A DNA stretch of 64,000 bases from Astropecten irregularis (GCA_963971285.1 OZ020254.1:9052001-9116000), one strand, 5' to 3'. Numbered from the stretch's first letter, positions 1 through 10,680 are shown. Numbers and translations are program-made. Notes: generated by a model not told the origin, from the letters alone.

Positions 1-39
1 GCCTTTACTTCAAAACATTTGGGATTTTTTCTCACTATG

Positions 40-235
40 GGCCTTTAGAAAATGAGGCTGGAGACTAGGATTTGGATTTATTTTGCTACCGCCATTTTGT
101 GTCCTAAATAAATTGAAGGGATTGAGATACATGACGAAGCTGGAGCCTTTCTTCGGCATCGTAATGTGGCCAAATCCTTTGTGGGCCTCAAATGGCGGTA
201 GTGAAATAAGTCCCAAGCCCAGCCTCAAGCCTATA
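40..235. mobile_element. Family J short TIR element, copy 1
   Basis: The ends are imperfect inverted repeats (GGGCCTTTAGAAAATGAGGCTG at the left, trimmed here; GCCTCAAGCCTATAGTTAGG at the right). The interior carries CCGCCATTTTGTGTCCTAAAT and its rough complement, so the unit folds on itself. A second, better copy lies at about 54956-55182. No coding capacity is seen, so it is taken as a non-autonomous DNA element. The 240-1198 stretch after it shows nothing beyond AT-rich intergenic sequence. Confidence 0.5.
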
Positions 236-1198
236 GTTAGGTCCTTTACATAGCATAATTTGTGTGTTCTAATGAGTACATTATGAATTGACCTTCAATG
301 GAATATTAATACATGGAGAAATTATGAATGATTTTATTTCATTAGATGAAAGAGTTTGTAAATATCAGGGGAGTTTTGGGCATTGGGTATTATATAACGT
401 GGGAGTCAACCCAATATACCATGTTTGTGCTTTGAGCAGGATAAGGAAATAGCCATAAAGTATAATGTTGATTACCAGCCAATTTTCCTCGTAATTTATA
501 TTGCTGCCTTATGGTGACTGGTACTTGGCATATTTCTATTTACTGTAGGAAAAGTTTGCTTACCAATATGTTCGCGCTTAGCAGTTTCTGAAATAGGGCC
601 ATGCCTTGTATCAGTCCAAAACAAAAATGCGGGCACATATAGGAATTTAAGGATTTTTATTATCAGAAATTAAAAATGTACCATTTTCGAAAAAAAAAGA
701 ACATTATAAAAAAAAAATTAAAGCATACAGCTGGCTGACCTGACAGTCACAAATAGACGCTTCTGAGTGCTCAAAAATTGTAATTATCCTCATAAAATAT
801 TCACAAACCCCCAAAACGACTCTCTACAATAATTAAAAGGCCACCCATTAACCAAAGCAAAACCTGTTTGCACCCGAAATTATTATAAAAACCTGCTGGC
901 CTCCCATACTATTATACAGACTATCATGAAATATATATAGGCCTACAGATCAGTGATTATGTACATAGATGTAAAAAATTCATGTATAAAAACCATGGAA
1001 ACGTGTGGATAAAAAACTGTCTATTCAAACAATGCCTGCAATTTGTTTGGCCATATGTATGTTTTGGGTTTTTTTTTCAAGAAGGCCATAAATTGATTGG
1101 TCAAATTTTAAATTAATAATTATTGTTGGGGGAGGGGGTATGGGAGATTTGTTCTAGAAGTTTATTTGACCCGAAAGTAGTTTCTTGCTTGGCCTAGT

Positions 1199-1560
1199 TG
1201 TATCATACTTCGGTTTTTGTCAAAGAAATACAGATTCATGGGACAAAAATATCAAGGGAGATACAGTAACAGTCATCTGTGAAAATTTCAGTCACATACG
1301 AAGCCAACTTTTTGAGAAAACGGTGAAAAACGGCCACAGTATTTCTTAAGTCTTTTCTCTTTTAATTTTGATCTTTAAAAGATCAAAAATAATGTTAGTT
1401 ACTAGTTTTTCCCCTTTCTGGATAAATACAGCATTTCAGGCATAAACATGTAAATGGCATGTTTCTACCATCACCATCTTATTGATGTTAACCAAGTTAT
1501 AGGTAAATCTGTGAAGATTTCTGTTTTGGTATGCTACCAAAGTATGACATTACCTTTAAA
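1199..1560 (-). mobile_element. Family A MITE (copy 1, reverse)
   Basis: Family A is about 360 bp with long terminal inverted repeats: left end AAAGGTAGTATCATACTTTG, right end its complement ending TACCTTT, usually in TTAA context. The centre carries GATCTTTTAAAAGATC. This copy is in reverse orientation, has lost a few terminal bases at the left, and ends in ACCTTTAAA. No open frame of any length is conserved among copies. Confidence 0.8.
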
Positions 1561-1684
1561 GTGTACAGTTACAGATCATCAGAATCATTTAGGCACTATA
1601 TACACTTATAGATACAAACAATTTGCTGAATAAAAATATACATGTACAGCTTTCAGTATAACATGGAATCAAATGTACATATCA

Positions 1685-1900
1685 GGGGCCTTTCTTATAG
1701 TTCGGTTCCGGCTCCGGCTCAGGCTCCGGCTCCGGCTCCGGCTCCATTTCGTGGATACCGTGATTCTAAAATTACGGGCTGTCAAAATAGAGGCTTTTGG
1801 CTGTGATTCGGAAGTAGATATCATGGTTTGAAAAGAAAACAGAGCTGCAGCTTCAATGAAATCCCACAACCTATATTTTCAGCATAATTATGGATGCAAA
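1685..1900. mobile_element. Family K element, partial
   Basis: The sequence holds a short (GGCTCC)n hexamer run, then a segment matching 14240-14450, 41948-42184 and 56639-56838 (TCTAAAAT..., TTCGGAAGTAGAT, CAGAGCT.CAGCTTCAATGAAA, ATTTTCAGCATA). The terminal repeats of the full copy at 41948 are missing or decayed here. Confidence 0.6.
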
Positions 1901-2128
1901 AACTTGAGAAAGTCACCTAGTGTCGTGGGTCGTTTAGGCTGGGCAGTAGGCCTATGTTTGACGATGAAATTTGTTACAAGTGCACACGTAGGCCTACCGT
2001 ACCTGCACATTCATTAATGTACATCCCTTGATTAGTAAATGAACATTTTAATATAAGCTGCAAATTTGGATGAAATTGGTCGCCAACAAATTGAAAAATA
2101 ATGCTATACTTCATTAGGAGTCATAGTT

Positions 2129-2906
2129 AAAGGTAGTATCATACTTGGTAAGAAACCAAAACAGAAATGTTCATAGATTTACGTATAACTTCCAGGGTAT
2201 GAAGATGGTGCTGGTAGAAACATACCGTTAAAAATGTGTCCGCATGAAATGGTGTATCTATCCAGAAATAAGTCAAACAACGACCGAAAATCTTTTTAAT
2301 CTTTTAAATGATCAAAAATAAAAGAGAAAAGACTTCAGAAATACTGTGGCCGTTTTCACAATTTTCTCAAAAAGTGGGCACCGTATGGGACTGAAATTTT
2401 CACAGATGACTTTGACTGTATCTTCCTTGATTTTTTTTCACTGGTGTTGATTTCTTTTCATGAGGGGGGGGGGGGGGGGCGTGATTGGTGATTTGGTGTC
2501 CTATGCGAGCCTGAGCGAAGCGACCAAGCGGAGGGAGTATGTGGGAGGTTGGATAACCCCTCCCAAAACCAGGGACTTTTTAATAAGAACAGAGTCGAAA
2601 AGTCGCATTTTAGAGTATTTAAAAACGATATTCAAAATAATTAAACATAGTATTAACTGAAAAGACTAAAAAAACAACAACAACAAGGATCATGTAATAT
2701 TTCTATACAATAAACTTGAATAATATTCAACCTCGAAATATTGGGGGGATGATAATACACGCCATCCTCCCATCTCAAATATTGGGGGGATATATCCCCC
2801 CCCCATCCCCCCCCCCCCCCCCCCCCGGGATCGACACCCATGATTTTTTTGCCCATGAATCTGTATTTCTTTGACAAAAACCAAAGTATGATACTATACC
2901 TTTAAA
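2129..2906 (+). mobile_element. Family A MITE (copy 2), split by a nested insertion
   Basis: The left part (2129-2438) and the right part (2843-2906) are the two pieces of one forward family A copy. They are separated by a 404 bp element at 2439-2842. The break lies between CTTCCTTGATTTTT and TTTTTGCCCATGAATCTG, which are adjacent in intact copies. Confidence 0.75.
2439..2842. mobile_element. hAT-like short element nested in a family A copy
   Basis: The left end reads CACTGGTGTTGAT and the right end ATCGACACCCATG, an imperfect inverted repeat with CA/TG termini. The insert is flanked on both sides by ATTTTTTT, an 8-bp duplication as made by hAT transposases. Long G and C runs lie just inside the two ends (2462-2479 and 2804-2826). 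The minus-strand open frames here are glycine runs from the C tract and are not genes. Confidence 0.55.
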
Positions 2907-3098
2907 GGTAATGAATGTGCAAGTATGCAGACGTACCATTTTGACACCGCCACAAAGCGTGCCTCGACCAGGGGAATCACCTATAGTATACGAATTGCAT
3001 GCAAGCAATATACATGTGATACAACTTCATAGTTAGGCATCCGTTGTTATTATTATTATACGAGTTGCTGAAAACGTTGCTAAGGATGAGCAGTGTCG

Positions 3099-3217
3099 CT
3101 TTGGTTTTTTGTCAAAATAAAATATTTTTTATGCAGAATCATGGGCAAAAATATTAAGAACAATACAACTGTAATCTTGTGAAATATCCAGTCCCATACG
3201 GTGCCCACTTCTCAGTT
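3099..3217 (-). mobile_element. Family A fragment
   Basis: Only the right arm remains: TTTGGTTTTTTGTCAAA, ATGGGCAAAAATATT, then TCCCATACGGTGCCCACTT. It is diverged from the other copies, so it is probably older. Confidence 0.6.
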
Positions 3218-3690
3218 GGAAGTCCCACACATGCCGTAACATTAATGCGGTTTTCGAGCAGAACTTAGCAGGGGTTCTCCCCTTTCATTTTCTTCCCCGT
3301 TTTCGTTTGAATTTCTCCCGTTGACTAATAGGAAACAATTCAACAGGTTGCTGGAGAGGAGACGTTTCAATAATAACATAAATAAACGATCTGGCCGCGA
3401 AATAGGTGCGGCAGTGGTATACGCCCCTGGGTCCGGGGAATGTTTCCGTGTTTAAAAGGATAGACCCTTCTTTTCTTTTTTTTTAGGTATACTGCAAATA
3501 AAAGTTCATTAGTCACAAAATCCGCAGCTTTTGCAGTGTAAGCCTACGGATTGTGTAAAGTCACCTTGTGGGTAATTATATTTTTCATTCCTTTGTTTTC
3601 ATTTGTTTCATCAAGACTGATTTCACAATATTCTATGGAAACAGTGACATTTTAAACATTTTGAATCAAGAATATGTTCGATCTGGTGAC

Positions 3691-3700
3691 TATAAAAAGG
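3691..3700 (+). promoter_or_regulatory. TATA box of the five-exon secreted-protein gene
   Basis: TATAAAAAGG lies 136 bases before the ATG at 3836, which would put the start of transcription near 3720 and leave a 5' UTR of about 115 bases that includes a (GA)n run at 3800-3820. A sharp TATA promoter is common in inducible signalling genes, but no transcript supports it here. A match to the kappa-B consensus (GGGGTTCTCC) at 3271-3280 is noted but is expected by chance about once in 4 kb. Confidence 0.45.
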
Positions 3701-3835
3701 CTCACGGTAGACAGGGATTCATCATGTTAACTCGTTGCGGTACCAAAAGACGGCTGGTAGACCATAGCTTAAGACTGATAATTAGTTTCGGAGGGATCCA
3801 CAGAGAGAGAGAGAGAGAGAAAAATCAACTTCAAA

Positions 3836-6800
3836 ATGAATGGTGCTCGCACAAATGATGCATTTTCGCCTGCTCCGATGAGATTCGTTAGGCGCAACCG
3901 CCAATTCGCGGTATTTCTGCGGGTGATGCTTGCTTGCATGGCCGTGGTTGTAGCGCCAAGCCACGGGACTGCCACTGGTGTTGAACCGCCAAGTACCGCT
4001 ACTTCCACGCTGCCTGACAACCAACAAGTCCGCGGAGGTTGCATCATCTCGGAAGATTTGTATCGGAGAGTAATCGACCTCAGAGACACACTTATCTCTT
4101 TATACAAGGTAAGTCGAAAAGAAACTCCTTAAAGGTATAGTATCATACATCTTCTGTCACAGAAATACAGATTCATGGGCAAAAATATCAAGACAGATAC
4201 AGTAATAGTCATCTTTGAAAATTTCAGTCCCATACGGTGCCCACTTTTTGAGAAAACAGTGAAAAACGGCCACAGTATTTCTAAATTTTTTTCTCTTTAA
4301 TTTTGATCTTTTAAAAGATCAAAAACATTTTCGGTCGTTGTTTTACTAATTTCTGGATAAATACAGCATTTCAGGCGGAAACATTTGAACGGTATGTTTC
4401 TCGGCCACCACCATCTTCATACCCTGTAAGTTATACGTAAATCTGTGAACATTTCTGTTTTGGTGTCTTACCAAAGTATGATACTACCTTTTAACGATTT
4501 TTTTGCCGCCATTTTTTTCCGTTGCCTTTTTTCTAACGTGTGGGTACAGGCTTACATCTTTTCTAAATCACGATCATCAAGTAATCACTACATTAGTTTT
4601 TTCCTATCGTAAAAATTCATTTTAAACAAATTCGACTATTTACTATACTAAAATTGATAAATCGTCAGGAAAATGATGCAATTCGACAGTGTGATAAAAG
4701 TTTTGTCCATAAAGGCTTTTTCTTAAGTTTGGCTTCTAAAAACGGCAAACTTTCCCTCAAACTTTCCCGCGGAACTCTTTTGTGCTATGGTCAATTTCTT
4801 GACACAATGTCGACGTTCTCTAGACGACTCCTAAATATTTACAAAATACTTTCGAACTCAATGGATAGAAATCTCTCTAAAACAATCATGGCATCGTTTT
4901 GGAGAAGTAAGTTGGTTTAGAGAAAAGAAACGTTTAAGAAAACCCTAAAGTGTGCTTTGCCTTTACTGAACTATTTATTGTTTCCACTAAGTAACCGACT
5001 CTATCGAAATGAGTCACAACGGTAATATTTACGGCTTAATGGATAATCATAAGCTAATATTATGTGACCAATTTTATGTTTTAATTTCAAGCACTTTTTG
5101 AGGAACGAGGATGCTGGGAGTCTATCGTCCGTCCAAAGACAAGGACGTCAGATCGATACATCTTGCTTCCAGGTGAGTTGAGTCACGCGCCCTGATCGGT
5201 CTGTTCGTCCGTCGGGGGCTGTTGTTGTTGCTGCTGTTGTTGCTGTTGCTGTCGATGTTGCTGCTGCTATTGCTGCTGCTACTGCTGCTGCTGCCTATTG
5301 CCGCTGCTGATACTTCGCTGCTGCCTGTAATTGGTGCTAATGCCTATTGATGCCGCTGACACTGCTGCCTATTGCTGCTGCTGCCTGTTGTTGCTGCTGA
5401 TACTACTGCTGCCTTTTGCTGCTGCTGCCTATTGCTGCTCCCAGCATCTAGCTAATCTGACCTCCTCTGACCTCCACCATTATACAGCTTTTGGACACTC
5501 TGTGGGAATCGCTTTGTAAAATTGAAGGCTACAGTGACTGGTTGGACAGAACGATGACACAGTGGTCATCAGGTGCAACTGAACTGGCTGTTGTGCTCAG
5601 GGACAGAGCAAATGCAATGGTGGAACTGGTTCGTCATCAGGTGAGATCCATGAGGATAAATATTATCCACAACTCAGAGAACACTGCCGTGCAATTTTTT
5701 GTCAATCTCCGTTGAATTGAATATCAGTTTTCCAGTGTCCACAGAACAGTGATGATGGAGTACTCGTACTCGAACTCGAGCACAACTCGAGTACCAATAA
5801 GTAAGAGGGGGGGGGGGGGGGTGTTGCAACACCCCCCCCCCCCAGGTTTTCACTTTTAATATATATTAAAAAAATGATTTTGTGCAGAAACGTATGTAGA
5901 AGTACGACCCAGCTACAAGATCAACCCCCTCGCCCCAAGGTCTGAGAACGTGTCTACACTGGCCCGTACTCGGTCATAAGTAATCGAGAAAAAACCAAGT
6001 ATCATACTGCCCATCACTACTCGTAATTTCGTACTCGGTCTCGTCACCCAGACTCGACAACTTGTAGGGCCTACAGTTCCCTTTTTACGAATAGGCTATT
6101 ATATACATGTGTATTATTTTTAAATGTTCAGATAAAGCAGTTGGAAACGTGCGAATACTTTCAAAGTTCAACCGCAACCGCCAACACCCAAGACCCTGCA
6201 GAACGCGCGGGCCAATCAGACTGGACGACGACACAAACCCCGTCACGTGGTGAAGACATCAGCCAATCGTGTCCAACACAACCAACTGTAAGTGTTATAA
6301 TGTCGAAGGGAATATTGAAAAACAGTAGCGACGTTCCGAATTATTTTGAATGTATAGGGGGGGGGGGAGGAGGACCGACAATCTTCGGAAACTGTTTTGA
6401 ATAATTGCTGTTCTTGGGGTGATTTGTTTTATTTCTGAAAACGAGGCGGAAAGGTCAAGGAAAAGGTCTAAAGTGTCACCTGCTTGATCATAAAGTATGC
6501 CGTGTCAAAATTCTCTGGCTGCGGCTACAAATTACGCATATCCTATGGCAGCCACTAGCCAGTGACTGCCATGGTTATTGCAGCCATTTCCATAGACTTG
6601 TGTGTTATTTGCAGAGTCAGAGCCAGGACATGGCCCTACTCACCTTCTAAAAAACAAAACGTTCACTTAAAGGTAACATCATACTTTGGCTTTAGTCAAA
6701 GAAATACAGATTCATGGGCACAAATATCAAGAAAGATACAGTAACAGTCATCTGTGAAAATGTAAGTCCCATACGGAGCCCACAGTTTTTGAGAAAACAG

Positions 6801-8422
6801 AGAAAAGATTTACTCTTTTCTTGATAAATACAGCATTTCCATGCAGAAATATTTTAACTGTATGTTTCTATACCATCACCATGTTTATACCCTGTAAGTT
6901 ATGTGTAAAATCTGTGAACATTTCTGCTTTGGTATGCTACCAAAGTATGATACCACCTTTAATCTTGATTACAAAGGGGCAGTTCCGTAGTTGCGGACGT
7001 GCATTTCAGAGAATTTGAGAACCCAGAACTTCAAATTTATTGAGGCTTTTGTATTTTGAGCAGTTGCATTTTAAGTATCTCAGATAGAAGTATAAAACCT
7101 GTGATTGCGCAGCACATCACAAAAACACCCCCGTTGCGGACGTATTCACAGAAAGTGTACTTTTCATGTGCTTGCGTTTTCATCACAATTGCTCTGAAGT
7201 GTCAAGACTTTTGAACGAAACTGATACAGTTTTGTTTGATAGAGGAACCAAAATAAAGAAAACCAGCAGAGAAATTAACCTCAACCTTTACCTTCAGGTT
7301 AGAATTCTCCATGTTCATTGTTGCGGATGTTCGTTGCGGATGTGCACTGTGAAATATTCAATTTGTACGTCCGCAACGATAAAATGACATCATTTCTAAA
7401 TACTGAATAGGGGGTGGAAAGTAAAGACATATCAAACAGAGACACTCAGTTGCCATCCTTTAAAAAAAATGTAAACTTAATTTGTTTGAAAAAAAGAAGA
7501 AGAAGACTCTGAGTAAGGTCATTGAACTTGGATGTTTTGGGAGTGTACATCCGCAACAAAAATCTTATATGTACTTTTTGCAAAAAAAAAAATGGTATTT
7601 TCACTAATTTTGAGTCATTACAGCCTCAAAAATTACAAAACATGAATGTTTGATAAAAACGCAAATAATTATAAAAAAACTAGATGCTTTGACCTTCAAT
7701 ATGATTTAAAATTAAGGAATTTCAACGATTTTTTAATTTTGACCATTTGGTTGACATAATTACGGAACTGCCCAATTAGCTCTCGTAAGGTCCCTGCATG
7801 GACACGACCGTTGATTCAATGAGTATACCGTGCATGCCGTGTTTAAAGGTAGTCATACTTTGGTAAGAAACCAAAACAGAAATGTTCACAGATTTTAATA
7901 CGAGTAACTTTCAGGGTATGAAGATGATGCTGGAAGAAACCTACCGTTAAAATGTGTCCGCCTGAAATGTTGCACTTATCCAGAAATTAATAAACCAACG
8001 ACCGAAAATCTTTTCGATCTTTTAAAAGATCAAAAATAAAAGAGAAAAGACTTAAGATATACTGTCGCCGTTTTTCATGATTTTCTCAAAAAGTGGGCAT
8101 CGTATGAGACTAATTTTCACAGATGACTGTTACTGTATCTTCCTTGATATTTTTGACCATGAATATGTACTTCTTTGACAAAAACCAAAGTATGATACTA
8201 CCTTTATCACTCATTATATATACTTAAGGACCGTGCATTCTATAATGTAGAAGAGATCAAGTCCGGTGATACTTAATGATTACAATGATGTGTACTTTTA
8301 TCTTTCAGGTGGCAGGACTGCTCACTCCAAGGCCTTCCTCTGGGACACCAGAGACCATTCTCGAAGGAATGATGACTTGCATTCGTCAAGTAGACCACGT
8401 CCTTCAATTCTGTTTCATGTAA
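3836..8422 (+). CDS. Secreted four-helix protein, candidate class I helical cytokine (unrecognised gene)
   Basis: Five coding exons join without a stop: 3836-4108, 5092-5172, 5488-5640, 6132-6287 and 8309-8422, giving 258 residues. Each donor is GTAAG or GTGAG-like, each acceptor follows a pyrimidine-rich stretch, and all four introns are phase 0. Residues 16-48 form a signal peptide (basic RRNR, then hydrophobic FAVFLRVMLACMAVVVA); Met15 is an alternative start. Predicted helices are about 72-97 (A), 116-146 (B), 147-181 (C) and 233-257 (D). A short loop follows A and a polar, Thr/Ser/Gln-rich loop of some 50 residues precedes D. Cysteines are at 69, 116, 128, 176, 216, 245 and 256; tryptophans are at 124, 136, 144 and 200. 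One signal peptide, four helices and only phase 0 introns match IL-6/G-CSF type genes. No direct sequence relative was recognised, so the cytokine call is inference; an unrelated secreted helical protein is possible. The exon 4 acceptor could instead be at 6141 (three residues fewer). The 3' UTR runs into a family B element. Confidence 0.6.
4130..4493 (-). mobile_element. Family A MITE (copy 4) in intron 1 of the five-exon gene
   Basis: This is a nearly full reverse copy with both terminal repeats (TTAAAGGTATAGTATCATAC at left, TATGATACTACCTTTTAA at right). It begins 21 bases after the intron 1 donor at 4109. Confidence 0.8.
5215..5447 (+). repeat. Imperfect CTG/TGCTGC trinucleotide repeat in intron 2
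   Basis: The stretch is a (TGT/TGC)n run that turns into variants of a longer unit of the type TGCTGCTGCTGCCTATTGC. It lies between exon 2 and exon 3 of the secreted-protein gene. The leucine/alanine-rich reading frame through it is a by-product of the repeat. Confidence 0.75.
5807..5844. repeat. G-run/C-run perfect palindrome
   Basis: About 14 G, then TGTTGCAACA, then about 13 C: one strand can fold into a nearly all-GC hairpin with no unpaired loop to speak of. It sits in intron 3 of the five-exon gene, next to a short inverted ACTCGAG-rich stretch (5759-5792). Confidence 0.8.
6667..6960 (-). mobile_element. Family A MITE (copy 5), internally deleted
   Basis: The reverse copy has both terminal repeats but lacks about 70 bp around the central GATCTTTTAAAAGATC. 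It lies in intron 4 of the five-exon gene. Confidence 0.75.
6977..7773. mobile_element. Non-autonomous element with TIRs and repeated TTGCGGAYGT motifs
   Basis: The termini are perfect 13-bp inverted repeats, GGGCAGTTCCGTA at 6977-6989 and TACGGAACTGCCC at 7761-7773. Inside, the decamer TTGCGGA(C/T)GT occurs at 6991, 7134, 7321 and 7334, and inverted at 7367 and 7547. Such sub-terminal repeats are typical transposase-binding sites in hAT- and P-like elements. No transposase frame is present. The element fills most of intron 4 between two family A copies. Confidence 0.65.
7844..8205 (+). mobile_element. Family A MITE (copy 6), full length
   Basis: The copy is forward and intact at both ends (TTTAAAGGTAG at left, GATACTACCTTT at right), with the central palindrome present. 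It ends about 100 bases before the acceptor of exon 5 of the five-exon gene. Confidence 0.85.
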
Positions 8423-8449
8423 TGACCGACGCCGACTTTGTGATTTTTT

Positions 8450-8812
8450 AAAGGTATAATACAGAATTGGTGACATGCCCAATGATGTTCACAGATTTAC
8501 GTATAACTTTCAGGATATGAAGTCGTTGCTGCATGGAAGAAACATACTGTTAGAATATTTCCGGCCTGAAATGGTGTATTTTAATTATCCAGAAATTAGT
8601 CAAATAAAGACCGGCAGCAGTTTTGATATTGAGGTTAGATCAAATTCATTCGTTATGTTTTATAAGAAAAACTGAGTCGGAATTTTGCTATTTTCTCGAG
8701 ACTCAGATGTCCGTTTGATCTTGAGCTCACATTTTCATGCACATGTTGGATCAGACAAAGTGTGAATGTTGTTCTGTGACCTTTATACCAATCATGTATT
8801 ATACCTTTAATG
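8450..8812 (+). mobile_element. Family B MITE (copy 1) in the 3' UTR of the five-exon gene
   Basis: Family B starts like family A (AAAGGTA..., GTTCACAGATTTACGTATAA, GATGGT.., TATCCAGAAATTAGT) but its right half is different (GATCAAA.CATTC, TTTTATAAGAAAAACTGAGTC, TGACCTTTACCAATCATGTA, TACCTTTAA). This copy begins 28 bases after the stop codon at 8420-8422. It contains AATAAA at 8603-8608, which could serve as a poly(A) signal. Confidence 0.8.
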
Positions 8813-9235
8813 ATATAGCTCTTTTTATAAATAATTATTAAGTTCGACTACGCGAAACCAGCTTTAATCGGTATTTTCCCATGCGCATGCATTATCATTA
8901 TTTGGACTATTATGCACATCATCCTGAGTGCCATGAAGAAACCGAGACACAACGAAAGTTTTTGGCGGGAAAAAACTTATTCCTTATTGAAAGACTATAA
9001 ATGAGTTATGATCTCATGTTCATTTCCTTGATCTTGCAATCTTTGTTATCAGAAGTATTTAGGATATCAGGTATAATAATGAACACAAAAAGAATAATAC
9101 CGGTTTTTTCTCTCTTTTATATTTTTATATCGAATTTGCTTTATTTCCCAGTTTATTTATAGAAAGAAAAAAAAGTAAATTATATACCATTTGCCCAACA
9201 GCTTTGCTAAGGCTAAAACTCTAAGCGAGACTAAA

Positions 9236-9430
9236 AGCCTTTTCACACGACGCTAAAAAGACTCTCCATCGAGAAATTCTCTCATGGGTCTGGACCTCGG
9301 TCAAAATCTCTCAAGGATTCACCAGGGACGTCGGTCACTCTCAAGCATTGGTGTCCTTTCACAAGATTTATCAACCATGAGAGAATTTCTCAATTGGTGA
9401 GAGTTTTTTTTAGCGTCGTGTGGAAAGGCC
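9236..9430. mobile_element. Family D short TIR element (copy 1)
   Basis: The left end CCTTTTCACACGACGCTAAA mirrors the right end TTTAGCGTCGTGTGGAAAGG. Inner inverted repeats (GAGAAATTCTCTCATGG and its complement) make the whole unit a long hairpin. The second copy is at about 45111-45326. Confidence 0.75.
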
Positions 9431-9816
9431 TTTAAGGGGAACTATTTTACTACATTGTTTTTGTATTTTAAGTGGAATATAATCAGGTAAAATGTAAGGG
9501 AAACTCTTGCTTAGATAAAACATGGTTGTCCGATCACTAATTACCTGATGTGTGCAGTACTTGTGACTGGCGCATTAGGCCTACATAACGCACAGGATGA
9601 ACATGCACTGAACACTGTGTCAAGTAAATTTGCTAATATTTTTAAGTAAGATATTTAAGTGCTTATTAATTAAATTCGTATGCTTATAAAATTTGCTCTG
9701 TGAAATCTGCTTGTAGTTTATTTCTGCCTTCTGCCTTCTACCTCTGAATTTGTTTTTCGATTATGGTCGCTGGTACTAGTGTTCTCCTGATGGCCTGGTT
9801 GCGGGCACCCGTGGGC

Positions 9817-10055
9817 GGCCAATTTCATTAGAGATGCTTAAGCACAAAATTTGCTTAAGCATGAAAAGTCTTCCTTGATCAAACAGGATTGGCAACCATT
9901 GTTAACTGCTTTTGACTTGTATTCGGCCATTGTTTGCTGAGCAATACATTAGCATTTACAATGAGTTTTGGCTTGCAAGGCTGATTTTGCTTACAAGGTT
10001 TTTGGTGCTTAAGCAGATTTTGGTGCTTAAGCAGCTTTATGAAATTGGTTCCGGC
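9817..10055. mobile_element. Family E short TIR element (copy 1)
   Basis: The termini are GGCCAATTTCAT.AGA.GCTTA and their complement, with TGCTTAAGCA repeats inside each end. Other copies are at about 27235-27491 and 51088-51331, with a fragment at 40684-40740. Confidence 0.7.
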
Positions 10056-10325
10056 TTATAGTACAGTGTTCGGCTTTACGCTTTGGATCGTCTCCCACGT
10101 CAAAATGCTAGAAGTTCGAGTAGGCAGGTCTAGGATTTCCTACCCTAAATGTCCTATATTCACTGCGTTATCCCCACAACTAGTGAAAACAAATTCTTGG
10201 CGGAAATCAGTATTATGAGTACCGTCCTAAGAGTACCGTTCGTTTTCCTAGAAGTATTATGCGTCCAATGTGCGTCACTTTGTTTAAGCCAGTTGATGGT
10301 AAAAAAAAATGCGCAGATGGATACT

Positions 10326-10680
10326 TAAAGGTACTATCATACTTTGGTTTTTATCAAAGAAATACAGATTCATGGGCAAAAATATCTCGAAAAATACTGT
10401 AAAAGTCATGTGTGACAATCTCAGTCCCATACGTTGCCCACCGTTTTTGAGAAAACAGTGAAAAACAGCTACAGTATTTCTTAAGTCTTTTCTCTTTTAT
10501 TTTTGATCTTTGTAAAAGATCAAAAAGATTTTCGGTCGTTGTTTTACTAATTTCTGGATAAATACACCATTTCAGGCGGAAATTTTTTACGATTGTTTCT
10601 ACCACCACCATCTTACCATGTAAGATAAATCGGTGAACATTTCTGTTTTGGTTTCTTACCAAAGTATGATACTACCTTTA
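10326..10680 (-). mobile_element. Family A MITE (copy 7)
   Basis: A full-length reverse copy with AAAGGTACTATCATACTTTG at its left end and ACTACCTTTA at its right end. It abuts the next, forward copy with a shared TTTAAA. Confidence 0.85.

Noticed and set aside
2653-3008. Glycine-run minus-strand frames
   Set aside because: They read through the C run of the nested element at 2439-2842.
3271-3280. Kappa-B site GGGGTTCTCC upstream of the putative cytokine gene
   Set aside because: The consensus is expected about once in 4 kb on the two strands together, so one match is no evidence of regulation.
3568-3858. 96-codon frame overlapping the start of the five-exon gene
   Set aside because: It spans the TATA box and 5' UTR and is out of frame with the well-spliced reading frame from 3836.
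5331-5519. Leucine/alanine-rich frame in the CTG repeat
   Set aside because: It is created by the trinucleotide repeat and lies in intron 2, before a clear acceptor at 5487.
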